Position numbers and translations under genes: made by a program | The notes under the pieces: model-generated | The model's database searches: none | What the model saw: the letters and a program-made list of their open reading frames with translations, nothing else | Told to the model about the DNA's origin: nothing | In this document: positions 1 to 9,083 of the stretch, piece by piece | Layout of the letters: every line of letters begins with the position of its first letter | Position numbering within the stretch: the first letter of the stretch is position 1 | NCBI RefSeq assembly: GCF_009796745.1 | Contig: NZ_CP047024.1 | Coordinates: forward strand, 3,906,001 to 3,970,000 | DNA length: 64,000 nt | From: Paraglaciecola sp. L1A13 | GTDB taxonomy: Bacteria > Pseudomonadota > Gammaproteobacteria > Enterobacterales > Alteromonadaceae | Reading direction: 5' to 3'

Positions 1-18
1 TAATTGATTTCATCATCT

Positions 19-1188
19 TTACTTTTTGTTATTAACGGGGCTGGGGCTAATCAGCATGGCCTGACCAATAGGGCGACCATTGACGCTAGCAAATGTTGCT
101 GGATTTTGTTTGAGTAACTGTAACACAGTTGCTGCAACCTGATTGAGGCTGAAAGTGTCGCTGTTTTGTAGCTCTCCCTTAGGTGCTATATCCGGACCGA
201 TCGCCGCCATCCACACTTGATTTGAACCAACAATTCCCATTTCATATTGTGCTAAATTATCTAAGTAACCTCTTGTCGCTTTAGGACTAGCATGGTGCTG
301 CCAAGTCTCATTAGTCTCTCCGCGTCCATGGTCAACGGTAATGACCAAGTTAGTGTTATCTTTATATTGTGCCATCGACTGAAGTTGCTGCCATAAACGC
401 GCAATGAACTGGTCACTGCGATGAGCCGAACTAAGATAAGCTGGATAATCACCATCATGGGCAAAGTCGTCTGTTTCGCCTAATGCAACATAAATGACTT
501 TAGGCTGCTTAGCGCGAATATACTCTTGAGCAAAACCCACTGTAAACGCATCGAGTCGCACATTATGCCAAGGGCTTGGTATATCACTTTGTAATTGATT
601 TAACCACTGGACGTAGGGCGTTAAGCCAGCCCAGTCTGCAGGCATAAAGCCAGCATTGAGCGGCAAATTGCTACGTTTTGTATTGATAATGGCTGGAAAT
701 ACATCCCAACTACCAAATGCCGCAACTTGACCTTCGTACCCTTGCTGGGTATTTAACCATTCTAAAAATGTCACATTAGGATTAGCAACTGGCTTATTAG
801 AATCAATGCGTGGGTCCGCCTTACCCGTTAATATTTCATTGTATCCTGGGTAAGAAAACCACCAATTATTACTCACCTCCATGGCCGATTGCTTATCACG
901 ATTGCCGATAAGCAAACCGTCTTTGGCAATGACGTTCCATAAAAAGGGCATCAGTTTTTGACGCTTTTCGTTTAGCGTCTGGCCGTTGAATTCATGAGCC
1001 ATTATCTCAGCATGACTGGTAAATTCTGGCTGCTCTAACAAGCTTGCTTCATAACCTCGAAAGACTTCTTGCCAACGTAGTCCATCGATACTGATAATTA
1101 ACACATTATCCGCACTGTACGCAGGTGAACTGAGTAAAATAGCTAGCAAGGTTTGGCACAATATCGCAATTCGTTTTAACTGTTTCAT
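19..1188 (-). CDS. Secreted alkaline-phosphatase-superfamily (type I phosphodiesterase-like) hydrolase
   Basis: A 389-aa exported enzyme of the alkaline phosphatase superfamily, closest to type I phosphodiesterases/nucleotide pyrophosphatases. The first 25 residues form a signal peptide ending AYSA. Metal-ligand motifs are visible: IISIDGLRW just after the signal peptide, a nucleophile motif FSYPGYNEILTG about 100 residues later, and VITVDHGRG near residue 290. The ATG at 1188 is preferred over an in-frame upstream start at 1269, because that extension would run through the terminator at 1233-1260 and has no signal-peptide character. It follows the TonB receptor gene on the same strand but behind that terminator. 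A role in taking phosphate from an organic phosphoester in the periplasm is inference; the substrate cannot be read from sequence. Confidence 0.85.
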   Translation of the reverse strand: MKQLKRIAILCQTLLAILLSSPAYSADNVLIISIDGLRWQEVFRGYEASLLEQPEFTSHAEIMAHEFNGQTLNEKRQKLMPFLWNVIAKDGLLIGNRDKQSAMEVSNNWWFSYPGYNEILTGKADPRIDSNKPVANPNVTFLEWLNTQQGYEGQVAAFGSWDVFPAIINTKRSNLPLNAGFMPADWAGLTPYVQWLNQLQSDIPSPWHNVRLDAFTVGFAQEYIRAKQPKVIYVALGETDDFAHDGDYPAYLSSAHRSDQFIARLWQQLQSMAQYKDNTNLVITVDHGRGETNETWQHHASPKATRGYLDNLAQYEMGIVGSNQVWMAAIGPDIAPKGELQNSDTFSLNQVAATVLQLLKQNPATFASVNGRPIGQAMLISPSPVNNKK

Positions 1189-1232
1189 AAGGATCTCATC
1201 AGTATTGAGTGGAGTGGACTGAACATAAATAG

Positions 1233-1260
1233 AAAAGGCGAGCTTAAGCTCGCCTTTTTT
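1233..1260 (-). terminator. Rho-independent terminator after the TonB receptor gene
   Basis: A perfect palindrome, GGCGAGCTTAAGCTCGCC (1237-1254), is flanked by four A on the left and six T on the right, so it can terminate on either strand. It lies 19-46 bases beyond the stop of the TonB receptor gene and between it and the downstream phosphodiesterase-like gene. Confidence 0.85.
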
Positions 1261-1278
1261 AGCATTCACACAACGTTT

Positions 1279-3624
1279 TTAAAAACGTGCTTGTGCGTTA
1301 AATGCAGCTGTGCGTGGTGCACCAATCCAAGCTGATTGACCTGCAATACCGCCTAGATAACTTTCATCAAACATATTGTTTACGGTGAAACGTAAATCAA
1401 TCGATTGAATTCCTTGTATCGGTGCATCTAAGCTGACACCAGCATAAAAGTCAGTGACTAAATAAGCTTCAGCAACTTGGGTATTCGCCGCATCGATAAA
1501 ACGATCGTCAACCCATTTAGTTGAGGCACCGATGAAGTAATTACCACGTGTCCAATCAAGGGATACAACAGCCATGTTTTCAGGAGAACCAAAGACGGTA
1601 TTACCTTCAGGGAAATCAATTGAACCGTCTGTGTATTCAGAATCATTGTATGTGTAAGAACTATATACAGATAACTCATCAGTCACATTGAACGACAACG
1701 ATGCTTCGAAACCTGATGATTCAATACCCCCTACGTTGACGTAACTACCATTAGTACCAATAAGGTAATCGATGCCATCCGGTGAATCAGGGGCAATAAA
1801 GGTTAAACGGTTATCAAATTTGATACTGTAGTAGGTCAAGCTCGCATTAATGTTTTGCGAAACATAACGTAAGCCCACATCGACATTTTCTGCCGTTTCT
1901 GGCTCTACTTGGGTCAACGTCGACGCATCACGCTCAAGTACGGTATCTTTAATCGCCGCGAAGTTCTCTGCGTAACCCGCGAATACTTCTAAGCCATCAA
2001 TAGGAGTTTGGGCCACGATACCACCAGAAAACAAAGTGTCTGAATCCGAATTCAACTTAGCTTTGTTTGCGGCATCAAAGTTATCTTGGCGCTCTAAGTC
2101 GACAAAAAAGCGCTTCATGCCTAAGCGCACACTTGCCCAGCCCATATCGAGTTCGTCTTCTGCGTACACCATCAATGTTTCAACTGGGAATTCACGTGAA
2201 TACTGCACCCAGTAAGGAGTATGATCGAATTCAAAACTGCTGCGAGAATCAATGATTTTGTGCCAATCGCGAGACTCCTCACGGTTATAATCTTCATACC
2301 AGATACCACCGCGTAACGTGTTATCCATGTCATTTATTTGCGTGTACCACGCGAAATCAGCATCGAAACCAAAACGTTCTTTTTGATAATGCGTGTGGCG
2401 GTACGAACCTACAGGAATAGCGCCTTGAGCGTAACAACCTGGATCATACTCAGGTCCTGCACCACCGTATGGAGCAGTGATTGAGCTTTCACAACCCTCG
2501 ATAGGGCTAACTGCTAAGCCACTAGCGTTAACAAACAATAATTGACCTAATGCACTACCACCATAAACCGTGTTGCCTGAAGTGAGCTCAGAATGCCCAA
2601 CGCCTTCCCCATCTGCGGTTACGTCGACAACATACTGCGGCACCCAATCACCGCGACCTTCGTTGTCGTGGTAATAAACGTTACCCGACACTTCGAAGTT
2701 TTCGGTTTTATAATCGGCACTTAAATAAGCAAACATGTTTTCACGCAAACTTGACCAGGCTTGACGAAAAACCTGATCCACATAAGGAATGCCAACCCAT
2801 TCACCTGATAAACCATCTGACTCTGGGTTTTGCTCAAATTGCGCTAGGCTAACGCGTTGATAGTTATCTTCATGAACGTCATCCCAAGAGAAATATCCTT
2901 TGATATCAACGTCGCTCACCACTGTCATAAACTTAGCCGCTAAATGATCGCGCTTGTTTTCAGCAGTCTGGGTTACCCAGTCAGTGTTTTCGCTGGTAGA
3001 TGCACTAAACCATGCATAAGTATCTGGGGCAATTTCACCTGTTTCGTAGCGCACAAAATATTTCTGCGCATCAAAACTGCCACCAGAAATACTCACCACC
3101 ATAGACTCTTCCATGCCTGGGTCAATCGTGGTGAAGTTTAACGTACCGCCAAGGGCTTCGTTTGAACGTGAAGCAATATCACCTGTCCCTTGAGATACTT
3201 CAACACGACCTAAATTCTCTGTGTCGATATAACGGTTGGCCTTCGCGCCACCACCATAGTTGGAGTTACCGTTGGCAATTCCATCAATTGTAATACCGAT
3301 TTGTTGCTCATCTAGGCTTAACTGAAAACCACGAATTGACACAGTCGTTGACCAATCATCAGAACCGAACGTATCACCCTCGTTGATCAAAACACCCGGA
3401 AGGTTATCAATCACAGCCAAGGCGCTGGTTAAAGAGCTTTGCTGTTTGGCCATCTCATCAGATGTTTGGTTATTCGCGTATGAAACGCTCTTGCCAACAA
3501 CGGTAATTTCTTCGATTGCCGCATCATTCGGCGCTTCTTGCGCAATAGCCGTGCTGATCAATGATTGGCTGCCCATGGCAACGGCGATGCATAATGCTAA
3601 GTGTGTTTTAGCTGTCGATCTCAT
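1279..3624 (-). CDS. TonB-dependent outer-membrane receptor
   Basis: A 781-aa ligand-gated outer-membrane channel energised by TonB-ExbBD. The N-terminal signal peptide ends at ...STAIAQE. A TonB-box-like stretch (EEITVVGK) follows near residues 38-45, then the plug domain (about 50-170, with VSIRGFQLS and a typical ITIDGIANG) and a 22-strand-type barrel. The chain ends in Phe (NAQARF), the usual beta-barrel assembly signal. The ligand is not evident. The next gene downstream is a secreted phosphodiesterase-like enzyme, so a phosphorylated organic substrate or metal complex is possible, but this is inference. The start is ATG at 3624 with a weak purine-rich leader. No Fur box or riboswitch was recognised upstream. 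Confidence 0.93.
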   Translation of the reverse strand: MRSTAKTHLALCIAVAMGSQSLISTAIAQEAPNDAAIEEITVVGKSVSYANNQTSDEMAKQQSSLTSALAVIDNLPGVLINEGDTFGSDDWSTTVSIRGFQLSLDEQQIGITIDGIANGNSNYGGGAKANRYIDTENLGRVEVSQGTGDIASRSNEALGGTLNFTTIDPGMEESMVVSISGGSFDAQKYFVRYETGEIAPDTYAWFSASTSENTDWVTQTAENKRDHLAAKFMTVVSDVDIKGYFSWDDVHEDNYQRVSLAQFEQNPESDGLSGEWVGIPYVDQVFRQAWSSLRENMFAYLSADYKTENFEVSGNVYYHDNEGRGDWVPQYVVDVTADGEGVGHSELTSGNTVYGGSALGQLLFVNASGLAVSPIEGCESSITAPYGGAGPEYDPGCYAQGAIPVGSYRHTHYQKERFGFDADFAWYTQINDMDNTLRGGIWYEDYNREESRDWHKIIDSRSSFEFDHTPYWVQYSREFPVETLMVYAEDELDMGWASVRLGMKRFFVDLERQDNFDAANKAKLNSDSDTLFSGGIVAQTPIDGLEVFAGYAENFAAIKDTVLERDASTLTQVEPETAENVDVGLRYVSQNINASLTYYSIKFDNRLTFIAPDSPDGIDYLIGTNGSYVNVGGIESSGFEASLSFNVTDELSVYSSYTYNDSEYTDGSIDFPEGNTVFGSPENMAVVSLDWTRGNYFIGASTKWVDDRFIDAANTQVAEAYLVTDFYAGVSLDAPIQGIQSIDLRFTVNNMFDESYLGGIAGQSAWIGAPRTAAFNAQARF

Positions 3625-3951
3625 TTGTGTGTGTTCTCTTGGAGTTTTAAGACCGCAATAAGGTGACGAATTCCTGTGACAGTTTCATGGAATAAATTTG
3701 ACAACTACATGACGTTTATAGGATATTTTTGTGACAAGTCGGTAATATTAATATGACGATAGCTAATTATCCGGCTAAAAAACTTCGCCCTTGAGCAGCC
3801 CAGACAAAATCGGGCTGGGCTGACTAATCGCAAAGGTAAACGGTGGATTATGGAGGGGATAATACGTTCTGCCTGATAAGGCAAAGGCAACATCAATACG
3901 TTGCGTATTTGCAACGCATTAAAAGAACCAGAAACGACTCAGGCGATAGAT
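3625..3951. other. Intergenic leader region with one inverted repeat, no gene seen
   Basis: The gap between the djlA stop and the TonB receptor start, both on the minus strand. It contains an 8-bp inverted repeat, CAGCCCAG (3796-3803) and CTGGGCTG (3815-3822). There is no run of T directly after it in either direction, although the minus strand has a T run about 15 bases beyond. It could be the djlA terminator or part of the receptor leader. A 69-codon frame at 3705-3914 has no start signal or protein-like composition and is not called. Confidence 0.4.
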
Positions 3952-4815
3952 TTAGCGCATACCGCGTTTTTCTTTGATCATTTCGTAGGCAGCCTGTATA
4001 TCTTGCGCCTTATTCTTGGCCAGCTCTAACGCCTGCTTCGGCAAGCCTTTGGAAACCAATTTATCAGGGTGATTCTCACTCATGAGTTTACGATATGCTT
4101 TTTTAACCGCTTTATCATCATCTGACTCGCTAACACCCAAAATCTGGTAGGCATCATTTAATGACTGCTGAGTAGAATAAGTGGATTGACTGCCTTGTTG
4201 TCCGCGGCCACGCTGGGATGAGTGCGCCCCAGAACGTTGCCCTCCGCGTTGACGAAAACGTAGCTCCGCTTCGTAAACGGATAGCAAATACAGTAATTCA
4301 CTTTGTTTAAAACCGAGATGAAGTGCTGCAGTCTCCAGTACTTTTTGCTCTGCTTTGTCCATACGGCCATCGACGTAGGCAGCTTGGATCAATATTTCGA
4401 TAAAAACTTGCATAATATCGCGTCGGCCATGGCACGACTCTTTTAGCTCTACGAGAATTTCACGCAGGGCAAAGTCGGCTTCTTTGCCTTCACGAAATGC
4501 TTGTTGAGCCTCTTTTCGCGTATCACCTTCTAACCCCATTTGGTCCATCAAGGCGCTAGCCATTTTTATCTCTACATCGCTGACCTTGCCGTCAGCTTTA
4601 GCAATATGCCCCATAACCGAGAATAACGCGTGAAAGAATATCGCTTGCTTCTTAAAATCATCCTGACTGGTAAAAAAACCACTAAAACCACCCATTTGGT
4701 TGAAGTCTTGGCTATAACCTTTGTCGAACATATGCCCAACCACAAAGCCTAATATTGCTCCGGGGATACGTCCGAACATAAAACCAAAAATGGTGCCTAA
4801 AATCTTGCCGATCAT
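3952..4815 (-). CDS. djlA: DnaJ-like membrane co-chaperone DjlA
   Basis: A 287-aa type III J-protein. It has a glycine-rich N-terminal membrane segment (residues 1-30, MIGKILGTIFGFMFG), a TerB-like alpha-helical domain (about 50-180), a Gly/Ser/Gln-rich linker, and a C-terminal J domain (about 218-287) with the HPD motif in SENHPDKL that stimulates DnaK ATPase. This architecture matches DjlA/CbpA-like TerB-J proteins of gammaproteobacteria. The start is ATG at 4815 with AGGG six bases upstream. It is the third gene of an amgK-murU-djlA run on the minus strand (52-base gap after murU), an arrangement I recall next to lptD in this group. Confidence 0.93.
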   Translation of the reverse strand: MIGKILGTIFGFMFGRIPGAILGFVVGHMFDKGYSQDFNQMGGFSGFFTSQDDFKKQAIFFHALFSVMGHIAKADGKVSDVEIKMASALMDQMGLEGDTRKEAQQAFREGKEADFALREILVELKESCHGRRDIMQVFIEILIQAAYVDGRMDKAEQKVLETAALHLGFKQSELLYLLSVYEAELRFRQRGGQRSGAHSSQRGRGQQGSQSTYSTQQSLNDAYQILGVSESDDDKAVKKAYRKLMSENHPDKLVSKGLPKQALELAKNKAQDIQAAYEMIKEKRGMR

Positions 4816-4867
4816 TGTTTACCCTGTATTTAAATGAATATGATTGCGTTCTGTTACTTCAATAGCG

Positions 4868-5581
4868 CTAATTTAATTGTGCTAACCGTTGAGGGGTACC
4901 TATATCAATCCACGTACCTTCGTATAAAGCGCCGGTGACTCGCCCTTTCGCCATTGCATCGATTAACACTGGCGCCAAGCGCAAATTGCCTTGTGGTAAA
5001 TGGTTAAACAATGCACTGCTGTATATTCCAATACCGCTAAAGGTGTATTTTGTCGCGTTAATACTCTCGGGGACCTGCTTAAGAATGTGTTGGTCTTGCA
5101 AATAAAAATCGCCGTTTATGTTGTGTGGGGGGTTAGGGACTAAAATCAAGTGGGCAAGCGACAATGTATTCCCCTGACAGGCAATTTTCAAAGGGTTACT
5201 AGCGAGCATATCAGCGAATGAAAAGTCAGTGAAAATATCACCATTTATAACTAAAAAATGACTCTCTTTGTGGTTTGGACATAGCAGAGGCAACGCATGA
5301 ATAATGCCACCTGCGGTCTCTAATGCAGCTTCTTCCTCGGAATACAGAATATCTAAATTGTATTGACTGCCATCTCCTAAGCGCTGAATTAGCTGCTCGC
5401 CTAACCAAGCATGGTTTATCACCACACGTTCGATACCTGCAACCGCTAAGCGCTCTAAATGGTATTCAATTAATGCCTTACCTTTGACCTCTAATAAGGG
5501 TTTCGGGGTAATGTCTGTTAAAGGGCGCATTCGTTCCCCGCGCCCAGCCGCTAATATCATGGCGGTATTGATCTGTTTCAT
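4868..5581 (-). CDS. murU: N-acetylmuramate alpha-1-phosphate uridylyltransferase
   Basis: A 237-aa nucleotidyltransferase that makes UDP-MurNAc from MurNAc-1-phosphate in the peptidoglycan-recycling route that bypasses de novo UDP-MurNAc synthesis. The N-terminal signature MILAAGRGERMRPLT is the nucleotide-binding loop of the family, followed by TPKPLLEVKGKALIEYHL. The acidic metal site is seen in VINGDIFTD, and GTWIDIGTP near the C-terminus is typical of MurU/RmlA-like enzymes. The start is ATG at 5581, 35 bases after the amgK stop, which supports a two-step kinase/uridylyltransferase operon. Confidence 0.92.
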   Translation of the reverse strand: MKQINTAMILAAGRGERMRPLTDITPKPLLEVKGKALIEYHLERLAVAGIERVVINHAWLGEQLIQRLGDGSQYNLDILYSEEEAALETAGGIIHALPLLCPNHKESHFLVINGDIFTDFSFADMLASNPLKIACQGNTLSLAHLILVPNPPHNINGDFYLQDQHILKQVPESINATKYTFSGIGIYSSALFNHLPQGNLRLAPVLIDAMAKGRVTGALYEGTWIDIGTPQRLAQLN

Positions 5582-5615
5582 CGAAACTTACCTTTATTCA
5601 ACACACACCAACCTT

Positions 5616-6653
5616 CTATCCTTTGCCACTAGCAAGGGATACAATCTTTGTTTTTTCTGAATGCTGGGCCGCTAATACATTGGGTAGAACGTCTTGCTCA
5701 ATAAAATCAGAGAAGGCACTTAATTGTGGATACAACCTGCCTATATCAACTAAATACCCAAGCGTACGCGGAATATCACCCAAATAATCACTCTTACCGT
5801 CACGATGATGCAAGCGCGCAAAGATGCCGCTGGCTTTAATGTGACGCTGCATACCGGTTAAGTCAAACCAACGGGTGAACTGCGCAAGTGGATACTGTGT
5901 ATAAAATTGCCCGTGGAATGCGTGCAACCAATCACTTACCCATTCATCAGGCCAACGACGATAACAATCTCGTAGCAAGGAAACTGCATCATAAGTAATT
6001 GGGCCGACCACAGCGTCTTGAAAATCGATGACACCAATTTCATTATTATCTAACATCATCAAATTACGTGAATGAAAATCACGATGTACACCTACTTTTG
6101 GTTGCTCGAAAAAACTGTCGGCAAGTACATTGAATGTATTCGTTAATAACGTCTGTTGCGTGGCAGTGATCGTTAGCTCCAAATGCACATTGAGCAACCA
6201 CTGAGTAAAGATTTCAAACTCCGCACTGAAAAGTTTGTGGTCATAGACAGGTAAAGGTGCTTGAGATGTAGCCACACATTGCTGTACCTTTGGCAAAAGT
6301 GCCAGCGCTTGTGGATAAAGTTCATGGCAGCTTTTTTCGTTTAAGCGATGGGCCAATTGCACATCACCAAAATCGTTGAGGCAATAAAAGCCTAAATCGT
6401 GATCAGCGGCCAATATATCAGGCACCTTTAATCCATTGGCTGCAAGTAGCTCAGCGACTAACGCGAATTTATGGCTATCTTCAAATTTTGGTGGGGCATC
6501 AACCGCAATAATGGAATACCCTTCAAAGGTAAAGCGAAAATAACGCCTAAAGCTGGCATCACCGTATACCATGTGTAATTGTTGACACAAAAAAGGTGTG
6601 GAATGATTAATCCAATCCATCAATTGTGCTTGTCTTTGTGCCAATGGACTCAC
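5616..6653 (-). CDS. amgK: Anomeric N-acetylmuramate/N-acetylglucosamine kinase
   Basis: A 345-aa protein of the aminoglycoside-phosphotransferase fold. AmgK phosphorylates the anomeric OH of MurNAc and GlcNAc recovered from cell-wall turnover and feeds MurU. Visible kinase motifs are the catalytic loop GVHRDFHSRNLM (about residue 190) and the metal-binding IGVIDFQDAVVGP (about 210). The start is GTG at 6653 with GAGG a few bases upstream. It is divergent from lptD (about 150 bases between the starts), so the two share a promoter region. The following genes are murU and djlA. Length and motifs agree with the family, and the neighbour murU makes the identification strong. Confidence 0.9.
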   Translation of the reverse strand: MSPLAQRQAQLMDWINHSTPFLCQQLHMVYGDASFRRYFRFTFEGYSIIAVDAPPKFEDSHKFALVAELLAANGLKVPDILAADHDLGFYCLNDFGDVQLAHRLNEKSCHELYPQALALLPKVQQCVATSQAPLPVYDHKLFSAEFEIFTQWLLNVHLELTITATQQTLLTNTFNVLADSFFEQPKVGVHRDFHSRNLMMLDNNEIGVIDFQDAVVGPITYDAVSLLRDCYRRWPDEWVSDWLHAFHGQFYTQYPLAQFTRWFDLTGMQRHIKASGIFARLHHRDGKSDYLGDIPRTLGYLVDIGRLYPQLSAFSDFIEQDVLPNVLAAQHSEKTKIVSLASGKG

Positions 6654-6807
6654 TTAGGACCTCGTGTTGGGGTAATATTTGACAGCGAAGAATGGCGAAA
6701 TCTAGCTTTTTTTGCAAGTTTACTAGTAAATCTGTGCGAAACCCTTAAAATTGGAGCTTAACTCCCATGACTTTAACCTTTATCAGGCTGCCTTTTTACC
6801 CTACCGT

Positions 6808-9015
6808 ATGAAAATTAAGCAACCTCTTTACGTGCTCTTTCTCTCAGTCTGCTCGCTTAGCGCTGTAGCTCAAGAAACATGCCCAGCACCCAAAAATACT
6901 TTCGTGGTAGAGAAACACCTGCCTAACGGACAAATTCAAGTTATATCTAATATGACCTCGATACAGCAAGATAATTTTGCAGAATTCGAGGGGAATGTAG
7001 AAATAATATCTCAAGACTCACAGATTATTGCCAACAAAGCGCGAATTAATCGCACTACTCAGCAATTGATTGCATCTGGGGATGTGACCTATCAAACTCC
7101 TCAATTGAGCGTAACCAGTCAAGAAGTTCTGCTGAATACGCAAAATAATCGCATGGAAATTGCTGACACCCAATACGAATTCACCACAATGAATGCCAGA
7201 GGTCAGGCCGAACTATTGGTGGTCGACCAAGTTCAGGGCATAGAGCTAAACGGGGTTACCTTTTCTACTTGCCCAAAGGGTGACGAGGATTGGTTAGTAC
7301 ATGCCGATAGCATTAAAGTAAAGCCTGATGAAACCCGAGGTGTGGCACGCAATGCATTTTTCTATGTGCAAGATATTCCTGTCTTTTATCTGCCGTATTA
7401 TTCATTTCCGGTGACCGATGCCCGTGAAACTGGCTTGTTATTTCCTAAAATCAGCAGTAGCAGTAGTAATGGATTTGACTTTGAGCAACCCTATTATCTA
7501 AATCTTGACCCACAGTACGATGCCACTATTAGCCCTAGATATATGACTAATCGGGGCTTGCAGTTAAAAACAGAGTTTCGTTATTTGACTGAACAAAACA
7601 GTGGCCAAGTTGACGTTGAATACTTAGCGAATGATTCTGATAGTTCCACTGGTGAAGATCGTTACTTTTATCGTCTTGTTCACAAAGGTGCCTTATCAGA
7701 AGACTGGCAAGTCAACGTAGATTTCAATGGCATTAGCGATGACAACTATATATCTGACCTAGGATCCGATTATTACAGCTCAGCGGATACACATCTGTAT
7801 CGCACCCTAGGGCTACATTATTACTCAGATGCATTGAATATGAGCCTGCAACTTAGGGATTTCGAAATATTAGGCGACCACGAAGACACCTATCGAGCGT
7901 TACCCGAGCTGAAGTTAGATTACCAAACCGACCTACCGGCAGGTTTTCAATTCGATATACATTCTGAATTAGCGAGATTTGATAACGCTAACGGCACTAG
8001 CCCCAAAGCAACTCGGGCGCACATAGCCCCTACCCTTAGTTTTCCTTATGAAAACAGTTGGGGTGAATTTTTAGCCGAAACGTCTATCATGCACACGGTT
8101 TATCGTCAGGAAGATATTGAGGGAACGGCATTAGCGCGTAATGCGTCACGTACCTTGGGTCAGGCTAAGTTGTATGGCGCGTTGATATTTGAACGGGACG
8201 CAAATTGGCTAGGTAACGATGTGACACAAACGCTAGAACCACGAGTTCAATATCTGTATACCAGCTTTGAAGACCAATCTGACATTGGTTTATATGATAC
8301 TACTCGCTTATTTAATGACTTCGCAGGTTTATTCAGAGGCCAGGAGTTTACTGGGCTAGACCGCATAAGTGACAAGAATCAAGTGACCTTCGGGGTCACT
8401 ACGCGAATAATAGATAAAGATAATAGGGAACAATTTAAACTTAGCTTAGGTCAGATTTTCTATCTTGAAGACAACAAAGTGACTGCAGCAAGTAAAGAAG
8501 ACGACCGTTCTGCCTTAGCCGCAGAGTTAGATTGGCGTATTGGCAGTAAGTGGTCAGCCCACACTGAAGCACAAGTATCAACTCAAACTGACAAAATTGA
8601 GCGCAGCAGTGTTGGCCTTGAATATCGACTCGCACATGACAAAATGGTGCAAATTAGCCATCGTTATGTTCGCGATTTATCTGGTGAAAAAATCAGTCAG
8701 ATGGGGTTAACGGCAAGTTGGCCAATAACACAGGATTGGTATTGGGTTGGGCGTTGGTACAGAGATATGGACCGTCACCGCACAATTGAAAGCTATACAG
8801 GATTGCAATATGAGTCTTGTTGTTGGGCACTGCGCATAGTCGCTCAGCGTCAGTTAACGAGTCGTTTTGATGATAATGGTTTGCAAAGCACTGATGAATT
8901 TGATTCAGGTATCGCTGTGCAATTCTTGTTTAAAGGAATTGGTGGCGATAGTTCAGGGCGCGATATGTTAGAAGATGGATTGTTCGGCTATCGACAGCCT
9001 TATCTGTTAGATTAG
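6808..9015 (+). CDS. lptD: LPS-assembly outer-membrane protein LptD
   Basis: A 735-aa translocon that, with the lipoprotein LptE, inserts lipopolysaccharide into the outer leaflet of the outer membrane. It has a signal peptide (residues 1-22, ending SAVAQ), an N-terminal OstA/LptA-like beta-jellyroll (about 40-150) and a 26-strand barrel. The four cysteines needed for the interdomain disulfides are present: one near mature residue 3 (ETCPAP), one in STCPKG and the adjacent pair in ESCCWAL. I chose the ATG at 6808 because it begins the signal peptide. A TTG at 6751 in the same frame adds 19 residues of no signal character. It is the first gene of a run continuing with surA and pdxA. Confidence 0.95.
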   Translation: MKIKQPLYVLFLSVCSLSAVAQETCPAPKNTFVVEKHLPNGQIQVISNMTSIQQDNFAEFEGNVEIISQDSQIIANKARINRTTQQLIASGDVTYQTPQLSVTSQEVLLNTQNNRMEIADTQYEFTTMNARGQAELLVVDQVQGIELNGVTFSTCPKGDEDWLVHADSIKVKPDETRGVARNAFFYVQDIPVFYLPYYSFPVTDARETGLLFPKISSSSSNGFDFEQPYYLNLDPQYDATISPRYMTNRGLQLKTEFRYLTEQNSGQVDVEYLANDSDSSTGEDRYFYRLVHKGALSEDWQVNVDFNGISDDNYISDLGSDYYSSADTHLYRTLGLHYYSDALNMSLQLRDFEILGDHEDTYRALPELKLDYQTDLPAGFQFDIHSELARFDNANGTSPKATRAHIAPTLSFPYENSWGEFLAETSIMHTVYRQEDIEGTALARNASRTLGQAKLYGALIFERDANWLGNDVTQTLEPRVQYLYTSFEDQSDIGLYDTTRLFNDFAGLFRGQEFTGLDRISDKNQVTFGVTTRIIDKDNREQFKLSLGQIFYLEDNKVTAASKEDDRSALAAELDWRIGSKWSAHTEAQVSTQTDKIERSSVGLEYRLAHDKMVQISHRYVRDLSGEKISQMGLTASWPITQDWYWVGRWYRDMDRHRTIESYTGLQYESCCWALRIVAQRQLTSRFDDNGLQSTDEFDSGIAVQFLFKGIGGDSSGRDMLEDGLFGYRQPYLLD

Positions 9016-9083
9016 CCCCAAGTACAATAAAAATATAACCCAAACACCTAGGTGTAAATTTAAATTAATAAGTAACCATAAAT

